A DNA stretch of 54,220 nucleotides from JAJDFU01 sp964640855 (GTDB taxonomy: Bacteria; Bacteroidota; Bacteroidia; Chitinophagales; Saprospiraceae), in the NCBI GenBank assembly GCA_964640855.1, contig CAZXIX010000019.1, positions 1 through 54,220 of the forward strand. The letters are read 5' to 3'. Shown here in pieces: positions 25,601 through 32,130 of this stretch. The position numbers and the translations under genes were made by a program. How positions within the stretch are numbered: position 1 is the stretch's first letter; every line of letters begins with the position of its first letter. The notes under the pieces are model-generated. The model had not been told where the DNA came from, did no database searches, and was given only the letters and a program-made list of their open reading frames with translations.

Positions 25601-25806
25601 CCTTTATTCTGGGGATTATGCCCCTGATCTTTGCCTCGGGGTCCGGGGCTTTGGCCCGCAAGGTCATGGGTATGGCCTTGCTGGGAGGCATGGGCATCGC
25701 CACCTTATTTGGCGTATTCATTTATCCTATGCTCTTTGTCTTCATCGGGAAGCTTTTCGGTTATGAAAAGAAGCGTGAGCTAGCTCAAACGAAATCAGCC
25801 CCATGA
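22648..25806 (+). CDS. RND multidrug efflux pump (HAE1 family)
   Basis: 1052 residues, full length for AcrB/MexB-type proton-driven pumps. Twelve transmembrane helices surround two large periplasmic porter/docking domains. Key sites: the start NHIFFVRRPIVAIVIA (helix 1), the TM4 proton-relay pair in GIVVDDAIVVVEAV (Asp-Asp), and the second-half motif MLIAMAAKNAILIIEFAN with the conserved TM10 Lys. It forms an inner-membrane trimer that expels hydrophobic drugs, detergents or lipids. It shares an ATGA overlap with the outer-membrane channel gene. No local regulator gene is present. Confidence 0.96.
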   Translation: MEPSNHIFFVRRPIVAIVIAILTVILGGISIIALPIEQYPNITPPVVQVRANYTGANSVNVEQSVASPLEQQINGVENMIYLKSTNSNDGSMTIDVSFEVGTDPDMNTVFTQNRVSAATAKLPEEVKRLGVTTEKSLPNTVLLACLISPNKTYDQYFLNNYALINIKDVLSRIKGIGRVNIIGASDYSMRIWVKPDLLAKLGITIPEMLNAIREQNVIVPGGRFGAEPAPPGTEFTYSVQLPDRLTTEKEFGEIVVRTNSDGSQIKIRDIARVELGVEAYNSFTRLNGEAAAIIAVYQAPGSNAVELKEDIVAEMERLSRDFPDDMEYRISLDATRPITAGLAEIVETLFIALALVVLVVYIFIQDLRATLIPTLAIPVSLIGAFMVFPLLGFTVNVLSLLGLVLAIGIVVDDAIVVVEAVQVNMEKGMDVKTATSAAMREVTAPVIATTLVLVAVFVPVAGMAGITGKLYQQFAITIAISVLFSSVNALSLSPALCSVLLKPSREMKGPLGWFFRQFNRGFDKATGSYTGFTRVIARKTGRGLLFLVLVSLLAFLLAGRVPGGFMPEEDMGYGFVNIQLPNAASLQRTDVVAKKVEAICAQVPGVEMVTTASGFSLLSGSLIPNNAFIFTSLAEWANRDATFAEINRQLNIAFQQEIKAAQVFGFGPPAIPGLGSGGGFSIMLQDRSGNPPEYLASNTRQFIEAAMARPEIASAFSPFQASVPQKYIEINTDKILKTGVALKDVYDTFGSFLGGAYVNDFNRFGRLYKAYIQAEPEYRQSEQNLGLFYVKNKNGKSVPLSTLVEVRSASGPDYINRFNLLRAAEVSGGPSPGYSSAQALDALEEVADEVLPSDMSYAFSNMSYQEKQASGSLVVIFGFSLIFVYLILSAQYESWTLPLSILLGTPLALSGAFLALYLGRLFDNAYELNIFAQISLVMLIAMAAKNAILIIEFANIKFNEGISLFDAAIESARLRFRPILMTAFSFILGIMPLIFASGSGALARKVMGMALLGGMGIATLFGVFIYPMLFVFIGKLFGYEKKRELAQTKSAP

Positions 25807-27221
25807 GAAAAAAGCTCTTCCAACAAGTCCTTTTTTCCAGCCTGATGATGGTCTTGATCTGGAGTTGTAAAGTGGGTCCGGACTACCAGCGGGTAGTACT
25901 CGATACCCCCGAGACCTTCCGCTTTGATACCAGCCAGACAGATACGATCGTCAACTTGCGCTGGTGGGAGCTTTTCAACGATCCCGTTCTGGATTCCCTT
26001 ATCCGGCAGGCCCTGCTCAACAACCAGGACGTGCGGATAGCTGCCCAAAACATCGAACAGGCAAAGTATGGCTTGAATATTGCGGAAAACGACTACTGGC
26101 CCAAGTTTAACTACAACGCGGCGGGGGTCTACGGGAATGTGGTGCAGCAACCTCTTCAGAAAGCAGGGTATCTGGCCAGCGGAGGGATCGGCATGAATTG
26201 GGAACTGGACCTCTGGGGAAAACTCCGGCGGCGCACAGAGGCCGCTACGGCCGATCTTTTTCAAGACTCTTTTTTGCTGCGATCTCTTCAGATCGAACTG
26301 ATCAGCCAGGTGGCAACCGCCTATTACCAATTGCTGGAATTTCAGACCAGCCTGGAAATTGCCCGCACGACCCTGAACCTTCGGGATAGCACACTCAATA
26401 TTATTTTACAGCGATTTGATCGGGGGATCGTACCTGAAATCGACGTGAACCAGGCGGAGATCCAGCGAGCCATTGCCGCCAGTGCCATTCCGCTCTACAT
26501 ACGATCCATCGCAGAGACCGAACACATTATCCAGATCTTGACCGGTTCCCCTCCGGGGCCCGTGGCGGAAGGAGTCCCGCTCCAGCTTCAACAGCTGCCC
26601 CCGGAAATCCCCCAAGGGCTACCCTCCGACCTGCTTTATCGCCGCCCGGATCTGTTGGCCGCCGAACAGGAGATCATTGCCCAAAATGCCCTCATCGGGG
26701 TGGCCGTTGCCAATCGTTTTCCCACGGTAAGCCTGACGGGGCTGCTGGGCGCTGCCAGTGCCAATGCCCTGGTAGCTACCTCTGCCTTCGGAGGGAATAT
26801 TGGTGGAGATCTGATCGGGCCCCTGTTCGAATGGGGACAAAACAAGCGTCGGGTAGATATCGAAAGGAGTCGGTACGAGCAGACCGTCATTAACTATGAG
26901 AGAGTCTATCTGCAGAGCTTGCGGGAGGTAGCCGATGCCCTGGTGAATATCGAGACTCTCTTAGACGAACGCGATGCCCGGCAGGAGCATGTCAGGGCAG
27001 CTCTCAACGCCCAGGATCTTTCACAGCAGCGTTACGACCGCGGAGTGACCAGCTACCTGGAATATCTGGAATCTCAGCGCCAGGCCTTCGACGCGCAACT
27101 GTTCCTGGCCCAGGTCCAGGCGGATCTGTTCATCGCCTACGTTGATTTGTACAAAGCCCTGGGTGGCGGATGGTTGTCGGAGGAAGATGAGGCAAATGCC
27201 AACAGCAATTCAAATCAATAG
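25803..27221 (+). CDS. NodT/OprM-family outer-membrane efflux lipoprotein
   Basis: 472 residues with the lipobox LIWSC (Cys22) and the NodT opening CKVGPDYQRV. The two repeats of the outer-membrane factor fold follow: WWELFNDPVLDSLIRQALLNNQDVRIAAQNIEQA and a second repeat around RPDLLAAEQEIIAQNALIGVAVANRFPTVSLTG. It ends in a Glu/Asn/Ser-rich tail. The trimer forms the exit channel of the RND system. The 3' end overlaps the glycosyltransferase gene by about 35 bases in another frame. Confidence 0.95.
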   Translation: MRKKLFQQVLFSSLMMVLIWSCKVGPDYQRVVLDTPETFRFDTSQTDTIVNLRWWELFNDPVLDSLIRQALLNNQDVRIAAQNIEQAKYGLNIAENDYWPKFNYNAAGVYGNVVQQPLQKAGYLASGGIGMNWELDLWGKLRRRTEAATADLFQDSFLLRSLQIELISQVATAYYQLLEFQTSLEIARTTLNLRDSTLNIILQRFDRGIVPEIDVNQAEIQRAIAASAIPLYIRSIAETEHIIQILTGSPPGPVAEGVPLQLQQLPPEIPQGLPSDLLYRRPDLLAAEQEIIAQNALIGVAVANRFPTVSLTGLLGAASANALVATSAFGGNIGGDLIGPLFEWGQNKRRVDIERSRYEQTVINYERVYLQSLREVADALVNIETLLDERDARQEHVRAALNAQDLSQQRYDRGVTSYLEYLESQRQAFDAQLFLAQVQADLFIAYVDLYKALGGGWLSEEDEANANSNSNQ

Positions 27222-27960
27222 GCCATTGAGGCTTTGCAAAGAGGATAATTCTTCGCCTGAGATCAGCGTGATCACTCCTACTTTGGGGGTATCGGGTTTC
27301 CTGGACCAGATTCGAAAGCAGGTGCTCCGTTCTTCCTCCGTGAAAGAATGGATATTGGTTTTTCCGCCCGAATCTGTCTTATCGGAAGAACAAACGGAAG
27401 GCATCGAAAAGCGTTTTTGGGCAGACGAAGCCGGCCGGGGATATGCTTTTCTCAAAGGCATACAACAGGCCCAGGCGGAGGTCCTGCTTCTGCTGCACGA
27501 CGATACGCTACTGCCCGAGCATTGGGATCACCTCATCCTGGATGCACTCTCCGACCCCGCTGTTTCAGGGGGCGCTTTTCACATGAAATTTGAACCGGAA
27601 CCCGCCTCGCTCGGATTTCTTCGCAAACTAGGCAATCAATTTACCCGATTGACGCATGAATTCTGGGGCGACCACGCCCTTTTTCTCCGGAGGGAAATTC
27701 TGTTGAAAAAGTTGGAAGTGTTGGAGGTCCCGCTTATGGAGGACGTCCGCCTTTCCCGGTGGATGCGCCGATCCGGAAAAACGGTTTTATTGAAAGCTTT
27801 TGTCCGGACCGATCCGGTTCGTTTTTTGGAGAACGGGGTTCTTCGTCAAAGCTTGACCAATGTGGGGTGCCGGATTGCCTTCGGCTGTGGCCTTAGTCCG
27901 CAAAGGCTTTATCGATGGTATTATCGAAAGGGAGAAAAAGGGGATACTGATTTAAGCTAA
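27187..27960 (+). CDS. Family 2 glycosyltransferase (TIGR04283-like)
   Basis: 257 residues from the ATG at 27187, chosen because GGAGG lies three bases upstream; an ATG three codons later is also possible. The GT-A fold is visible: SVITPTLG (nucleotide-binding strand), LLLLHDDTLLPEHW (DXD-like HDD), SGGAFHMKF, GDHALFLRREIL and PLMEDVRLSRWMRRSGKTVLL, the string typical of the TIGR04283 group. Cytoplasmic or membrane-associated; acceptor unknown. It overlaps the end of the RND channel gene, so it is the fourth gene of the efflux operon and probably translationally coupled. Its stop overlaps the convergent metallopeptidase stop by three bases. Confidence 0.85.
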   Translation: MRQMPTAIQINRPLRLCKEDNSSPEISVITPTLGVSGFLDQIRKQVLRSSSVKEWILVFPPESVLSEEQTEGIEKRFWADEAGRGYAFLKGIQQAQAEVLLLLHDDTLLPEHWDHLILDALSDPAVSGGAFHMKFEPEPASLGFLRKLGNQFTRLTHEFWGDHALFLRREILLKKLEVLEVPLMEDVRLSRWMRRSGKTVLLKAFVRTDPVRFLENGVLRQSLTNVGCRIAFGCGLSPQRLYRWYYRKGEKGDTDLS

Positions 27961-28850
27961 AGCTCTTGTGCTTCGAAGGTGTTTCCCTGCCGGATGTCGC
28001 CGGTTTGGAATCCTCTGCTGAACCAGCGCATGCGCTGCTCCGAGGTGCCATGGGTAAAAGACTCCGGTACTACATACCCGCGAGCCTGTTTTTGCAGCCG
28101 GTCATCGCCAATGGCGTTTGCCGCCCGTAAGGCCTCTTCTACATCCCCTTCTTCCAGAAAGTTCTTCTGTTTTTGACCGTGATGCGCCCAGACACCTGCA
28201 TAGAAATCGGCCTGAAGTTCGAGGCGAACCGAGAGCTGGTTGTACTGGGCTTTACTGATCTTGCCGCGTTGGGCCTGTACCTGCCGGGAGGTACCCAATA
28301 GGTTCTGAACGTGGTGGCCTACTTCGTGGGCGACCACATAGGCCATGGCAAAATCGCCCGGAGCCCCGAAGCGATTTTTCAGGTCGTTGTAAAAGCTGAG
28401 ATCGATGTATAATTTGGCGTCGGCCGGGCAATAGAAAGGACCGGAAGCTGCGCTGCCCATTCCGCAGGCAGACTGGACCTGGCCCGAGTAAAGGACCAGA
28501 ACGGGTTCCTGGTAATCACTACCCAATTCCTGCCGGAAAATAGCGGACCAAACATCCTCGGTGTCTTTCAGGACTACCTTGACGAAATCGGCAAGCTCAT
28601 TTTCAGCTGCGCTTGGGGGCGCTCCCTGTGCCCCTATCGGCGCCTGGGATCCGGAGCTTACCTCCTGAAGAACGGCTTCGACCGGGTTTCCGCCGCTCAG
28701 ATAGGCGAAAAGGGCAATCAGCAGGATACCGCCTATGCCGAGTCCGGCACCAGTCCTTCGGCCGACCCCTCGCCGGCGATCTTCTATGTTACTGCTTTTT
28801 GCACGTCCTTGCCAACGCATATGCAAATCAGGTTTTGGTGATTCTCCCAT
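27957..28850 (-). CDS. Neutral zinc metallopeptidase (YpfJ family)
   Basis: 297 residues from the ATG at 28850 (MGESPKPDLHMRWQGR). An internal ATG ten codons later, at MRWQGR, is the start seen in many homologues. A basic cytoplasmic N-terminus is followed by one membrane helix (about 33-52, GAGLGIGGILLIALFAYL), then an extracytoplasmic domain with VWSAIFRQELG, ACGMGSAASGPFYCP and the zinc motif HEVGHH (175-180). The family is annotated as putative neutral zinc metallopeptidases; substrates are unknown. Convergent with the RND operon. Confidence 0.92.
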   Translation of the reverse strand: MGESPKPDLHMRWQGRAKSSNIEDRRRGVGRRTGAGLGIGGILLIALFAYLSGGNPVEAVLQEVSSGSQAPIGAQGAPPSAAENELADFVKVVLKDTEDVWSAIFRQELGSDYQEPVLVLYSGQVQSACGMGSAASGPFYCPADAKLYIDLSFYNDLKNRFGAPGDFAMAYVVAHEVGHHVQNLLGTSRQVQAQRGKISKAQYNQLSVRLELQADFYAGVWAHHGQKQKNFLEEGDVEEALRAANAIGDDRLQKQARGYVVPESFTHGTSEQRMRWFSRGFQTGDIRQGNTFEAQEL

Positions 28851-29018
28851 GAAACTACTTATAATTTGAAAAAGGATAATCGAAAAGGGGAGGAAAAAAC
28901 CTATTTCACAAGTAATCAAGTTTGCCCGGTTTGCGTTTATTGAGGGTCTAAGATGGTCCGGTTCTACCTAGCTTGGAATTTCCGGGTCCCCTATCCTTGT
29001 TAACCTAAATAACCCATC

Positions 29019-29588
29019 ATGCCTAAGAAAACATTATTCCTTTCGTTGGTTCTGTTGTTTCTGTTTGCCGGAGGCTTGTCCGCTCAACGGATTTATGTCG
29101 GTGCCGGAGTGGGAAATGCCTTTCGTAACCATAAGCTGACCGGAATCTCAGGTAGTGATTTTTCCCTGGATAAAGGATCTTTCTCGTGGAAAGCCTTTGG
29201 TGGGGTGCAGTGGAATTTTCTCGCATTGGAAGGTGGCTACGTGGATTTTGGCCGGGTTGAAGACGTTCAAAACGATCTGGTCATCTATGACGATACGCGT
29301 GGCGGAGATCTCTTTGCCCGGGGTGTGGTCAACATTTCGATCATTGAATTATCCGGTAAAGCAGGGGTCTTTTTCCGGAATTCGGAAATTCAGGATATCA
29401 GAGACAGTCAAGGTTTCGACGAGGTTTTTCAAGACACCAAGAAAGGCGCACATTTCGCCTGGGGCGTCGGTGCCGGAGTTAACTTTGGTCTGTTGGGCCT
29501 TCGGCTGGAATGGGAAAGCTTTGAGATCAATCCCGATAACCTGAGCTTACTTTCCCTAAGCGCCATCGTCGGCTTTGGAGGAAAGTGA
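29019..29588 (+). CDS. Small outer-membrane beta-barrel protein, copy 1
   Basis: 189 residues with a Sec signal peptide (cleavage near LSAQ, about residue 22). The mature part starts RIYVGAGVGNAF and shows about eight amphipathic strands (KAFGGVQWNFLALEGGYVDFG; AHFAWGVGAGVNFGLLGLRLEWESF; LSLSAIVGFGGK), as in OmpA/OmpX-type eight-stranded barrels. There is no peptidoglycan-binding domain. Function unknown. The gene 200 bases downstream encodes a protein of identical length and matching pattern. A strong terminator follows the stop. Confidence 0.85.
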   Translation: MPKKTLFLSLVLLFLFAGGLSAQRIYVGAGVGNAFRNHKLTGISGSDFSLDKGSFSWKAFGGVQWNFLALEGGYVDFGRVEDVQNDLVIYDDTRGGDLFARGVVNISIIELSGKAGVFFRNSEIQDIRDSQGFDEVFQDTKKGAHFAWGVGAGVNFGLLGLRLEWESFEINPDNLSLLSLSAIVGFGGK

Positions 29589-29610
29589 TCTTTGCCTGGC
29601 TGCAAAGTTG

Positions 29611-29641
29611 AAAAGGGGCTGGATTTTCCAGCCCCTTTTTT
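29611..29641 (+). terminator. Rho-independent terminator after barrel copy 1
   Basis: A 12-bp stem, AAAAGGGGCTGG (29611-29622) and its complement CCAGCCCCTTTT (29628-29639), with an ATTTT loop and a T run that continues to 29641. Confidence 0.9.
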
Positions 29642-29733
29642 CGTGACTCCCAGGCACACCCCGGCAAGTCGGAATTCCGATATCTTTCATGCCCGGTCGG
29701 GCGGATTAAGGTTTTCTTTTCATACTATATAAA

Positions 29734-29756
29734 AGGCCATTCAAGTTATATGGCCT
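29734..29756 (+). promoter_or_regulatory. Inverted repeat in the leader of barrel copy 2
   Basis: AGGCCAT (29734-29740) and ATGGCCT (29750-29756) form a perfect 7-bp inverted repeat, 34 bases before the ATG. It has no T run, so it looks like an operator or leader hairpin. Confidence 0.35.
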
Positions 29757-29789
29757 GAAACCCCTATTTCCAAACCAAACATCAACAAC

Positions 29790-30359
29790 ATGACAAGGAA
29801 AATTTTAGGTGTCACCGCAATGCTGGCTCTTTTCGCGACGCTATCCTATGGTCAGCGCTTCTCCGTCGGCGGAAGTCTGGGGTCCGGCTTTTCGGATAAG
29901 ACCATTACCAATTTGCAGGGAGAGGATTTCAAATTTGACGGGCGCGATTTTGCCTGGAAAGCCTACGGCGCAGTAGACTGGCGGTTCCTTGGCATCGAAG
30001 GGGGGTACCGGGATTTCGGTGAAATCCAAACCACTTCCGTCGATACCACTTTGGCCAGTAAGACCCGGGGCGGTGACCTCATGGCAAAAGGGACCTTTCG
30101 CCTGGCCATTCTGGAAATTTTTGGAAAAGCCGGAGGATTTTTTGCCCGGACGGAAAACAGCCTGTTCAAAGGAGAACAGGATCTGCCGGACGTCATCGAC
30201 CGGCTGGAAAGGGAAACCCGCTTCATTTGGGGCGTTGGCGTAGGTATCAATCTGGGTAATATCGGTCTGCGAGCCGAATGGGAACAGGTTCAGACCAGCC
30301 CCGGGCGACTGGGAATGCTCAGTTTCGGGGTCAATATCGGCTTTGGAAACTACCGATGA
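29790..30359 (+). CDS. Small outer-membrane beta-barrel protein, copy 2
   Basis: 189 residues, the same length as the upstream gene, with a signal peptide ending near LSYGQ. The pattern is parallel throughout: RFSVGGSLGSGFSDKTIT, DFAWKAYGAVDWRFLGIEGGYRDFG, TRGGDLMAKG, FIWGVGVGINLGNIGLRAEWE and LSFGVNIGFGNYR. It is a diverged tandem duplicate. Outer-membrane location inferred; function unknown. It has its own hairpin-bearing leader and its own terminator, so the two copies may be regulated separately. Confidence 0.85.
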   Translation: MTRKILGVTAMLALFATLSYGQRFSVGGSLGSGFSDKTITNLQGEDFKFDGRDFAWKAYGAVDWRFLGIEGGYRDFGEIQTTSVDTTLASKTRGGDLMAKGTFRLAILEIFGKAGGFFARTENSLFKGEQDLPDVIDRLERETRFIWGVGVGINLGNIGLRAEWEQVQTSPGRLGMLSFGVNIGFGNYR

Positions 30360-30382
30360 ATACCTTTCAAGGAGAGACGAAC

Positions 30383-30412
30383 AAAGGGCGGGAACTTCAG
30401 CCCGCCCTTTTT
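30383..30412 (+). terminator. Rho-independent terminator after barrel copy 2
   Basis: AAAGGGCGGG (30383-30392) pairs perfectly with CCCGCCCTTT (30401-30410) around an eight-base loop, followed by TT. It may also serve the convergent caspase gene that ends at 30417, although the T run in that direction is short. Confidence 0.85.
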
Positions 30413-30416
30413 CGGC

Positions 30417-32078
30417 TCAATAAGTTCGTGATTCTTTGTTGTAAAACAAGCGGGCGACGAAGATGGAGAAGCCCGGTATGAAATTGGCTCTGGCATCTTC
30501 GCTCATGACATCGAAAGGTTTGAAAAAATCCAGGTTTTGTTTCGGCGAAAGGAAAAACCGGAATTCTTTTACGCCTTGATTTCCGTAATGGGTCATCACA
30601 TAGGTCTCCGATGACTCTCCGGGCTTCAGCCCCTGGGAATATACCGTGATGTCTTTCCAAAGATGTCGGGAATCCCCTCGTGCATATTCATCAAAATACA
30701 GGGAGTAGGGATATAAAGTAACGGAACTTTCATTGGTCAGCCGGATCGTAAACTGGGCTCCGGTTGGCAGCGGGTATTCTCCATATACGGGGCCAGAACG
30801 CCGGGGTTGAACGTTAGCATCATTGTGAATGATCTCTACTTTGACCCGGTGGGTGCTGTCGGTAACCTCCAAATAGGGTTTCCAGAAGTTGATGAATTGT
30901 TTTACCCTTTCCAGGTCTCGATTAACCAGCTGATCCTGGGTCGAGCTTGCTTCGGCCATTTGTGGATCCTGCAACCTCTGATTAAGGTAAAAGAGGGCGG
31001 AATCGATTTGGTTAATGAACAGGTACTTTCGGAAGATCAGGTAGTTGGCCGAGGGGGGCAAAGGTTCCAAAGATTGCAGCTTGGTTACCGTTTTCAGGAA
31101 ATCAACCGTCTTGCCTGCATTCAATTGGGCGTTGGCATTGGCTGCTACCAGGTTGGGAGAACTTGCCTCCAGTTCGAGGACCATCTCTCCGCGTTCGTCC
31201 AGCATAAAAGCGCCGAAATCAGGGGTCTGGCGGTCCATCGAAGTTTCCCGGACATTCCGGGCAATATAGCCTCCCAGTTCGCTGGTCATCACCCGCCCAT
31301 CGCCGTTCGCGTCGGCTGCGCCGGTACTCAGACCCTTGATCATCATACCGGTAAAAAGACCATGGCCCGGGAGGGGGCCGTCGTCGCTGGCGAGCTGGTT
31401 TTTTCGGGCCGATGTGATCACGCGTCTGCTGGGCGGGGTGATCAGGGACGTGATGGGAGCGCTTGAAGACCCTCTGGTGGAAGAAATGGTGTTGCCCATC
31501 GCAATGCCGCTGTGGCAGGCATCCAGGATCACCATGATATGCTTGGCTGGAAGCAGGGCGACCTGGGTCAGGAAACTGCCTACTTCTATGTAACTGGACC
31601 AATTATTGTCGCTTGGTTTTCCCCCATTAACCGGAATGAGGTAGCCGGTTTCATGAGCTACCCCGGCAACGGAATCGGTTCGGGTTTCCCCGTGGCCGGC
31701 ATAGAAGAGAATGAAGTTATCCTCCGGCTTGAGTTTGGTACGGATCTGGTCAAGCGCAAGCTCGATATTTTCCTTGGTCGCCTCTTCATTGTAAAGAGCC
31801 GGCACGACCGGGACAAACCCGAACTGTTCGGCGTAGATCTCCTCCGTTCCTTTGGCATCGCTGGCAGCGTTTCGCAGGGCCAGCCAATTTTCATAGTTAT
31901 CGATCCCGATCACGAACATGTAATTCTTGCCCATTTTGATGGGGCCTATGTCGGTATTGGCGCGTCGCACTCCGCGAGTCCGCGGTTCTTCTGTTTCCTG
32001 AGCCTGACCGAAAGGTGCCAGCAGGATCATCAGGGTGGGGAACAACAGAAGCTTACTAAACATGGGAATATTTTTCAT
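30417..32078 (-). CDS. Exported caspase-family (C14) peptidase with EF-hand-like loop
   Basis: 553 residues. The signal peptide ends near GQAQ (about 27). The caspase-like p20 domain starts NYMFVIGIDNYENW (about 52-65). The catalytic His129 lies in LFYAGHGE and Cys188 in ILDACHSG. Residues 256-267 (DANGDGRVMTSE) match an EF-hand loop, with Asp256, Asn258, Asp260 and Glu267 as calcium ligands, a feature seen in metacaspase-like proteins. The region after about 320 contains tetratricopeptide-like or coiled segments (VDFLKTVTKLQSLEPL...), then a beta-rich C-terminal domain (about 425-553). It is the last of four same-strand genes. Because it is exported, it would cleave substrates, after Arg/Lys or Asp, in the periplasm or at the surface; the specificity is not readable. 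Confidence 0.88.
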   Translation of the reverse strand: MKNIPMFSKLLLFPTLMILLAPFGQAQETEEPRTRGVRRANTDIGPIKMGKNYMFVIGIDNYENWLALRNAASDAKGTEEIYAEQFGFVPVVPALYNEEATKENIELALDQIRTKLKPEDNFILFYAGHGETRTDSVAGVAHETGYLIPVNGGKPSDNNWSSYIEVGSFLTQVALLPAKHIMVILDACHSGIAMGNTISSTRGSSSAPITSLITPPSRRVITSARKNQLASDDGPLPGHGLFTGMMIKGLSTGAADANGDGRVMTSELGGYIARNVRETSMDRQTPDFGAFMLDERGEMVLELEASSPNLVAANANAQLNAGKTVDFLKTVTKLQSLEPLPPSANYLIFRKYLFINQIDSALFYLNQRLQDPQMAEASSTQDQLVNRDLERVKQFINFWKPYLEVTDSTHRVKVEIIHNDANVQPRRSGPVYGEYPLPTGAQFTIRLTNESSVTLYPYSLYFDEYARGDSRHLWKDITVYSQGLKPGESSETYVMTHYGNQGVKEFRFFLSPKQNLDFFKPFDVMSEDARANFIPGFSIFVARLFYNKESRTY

Positions 32079-32130
32079 GTATCAATGGGTTCTGGAAGAT
32101 TATGGCATGGCTTTTGGGAAATCAATAAAT

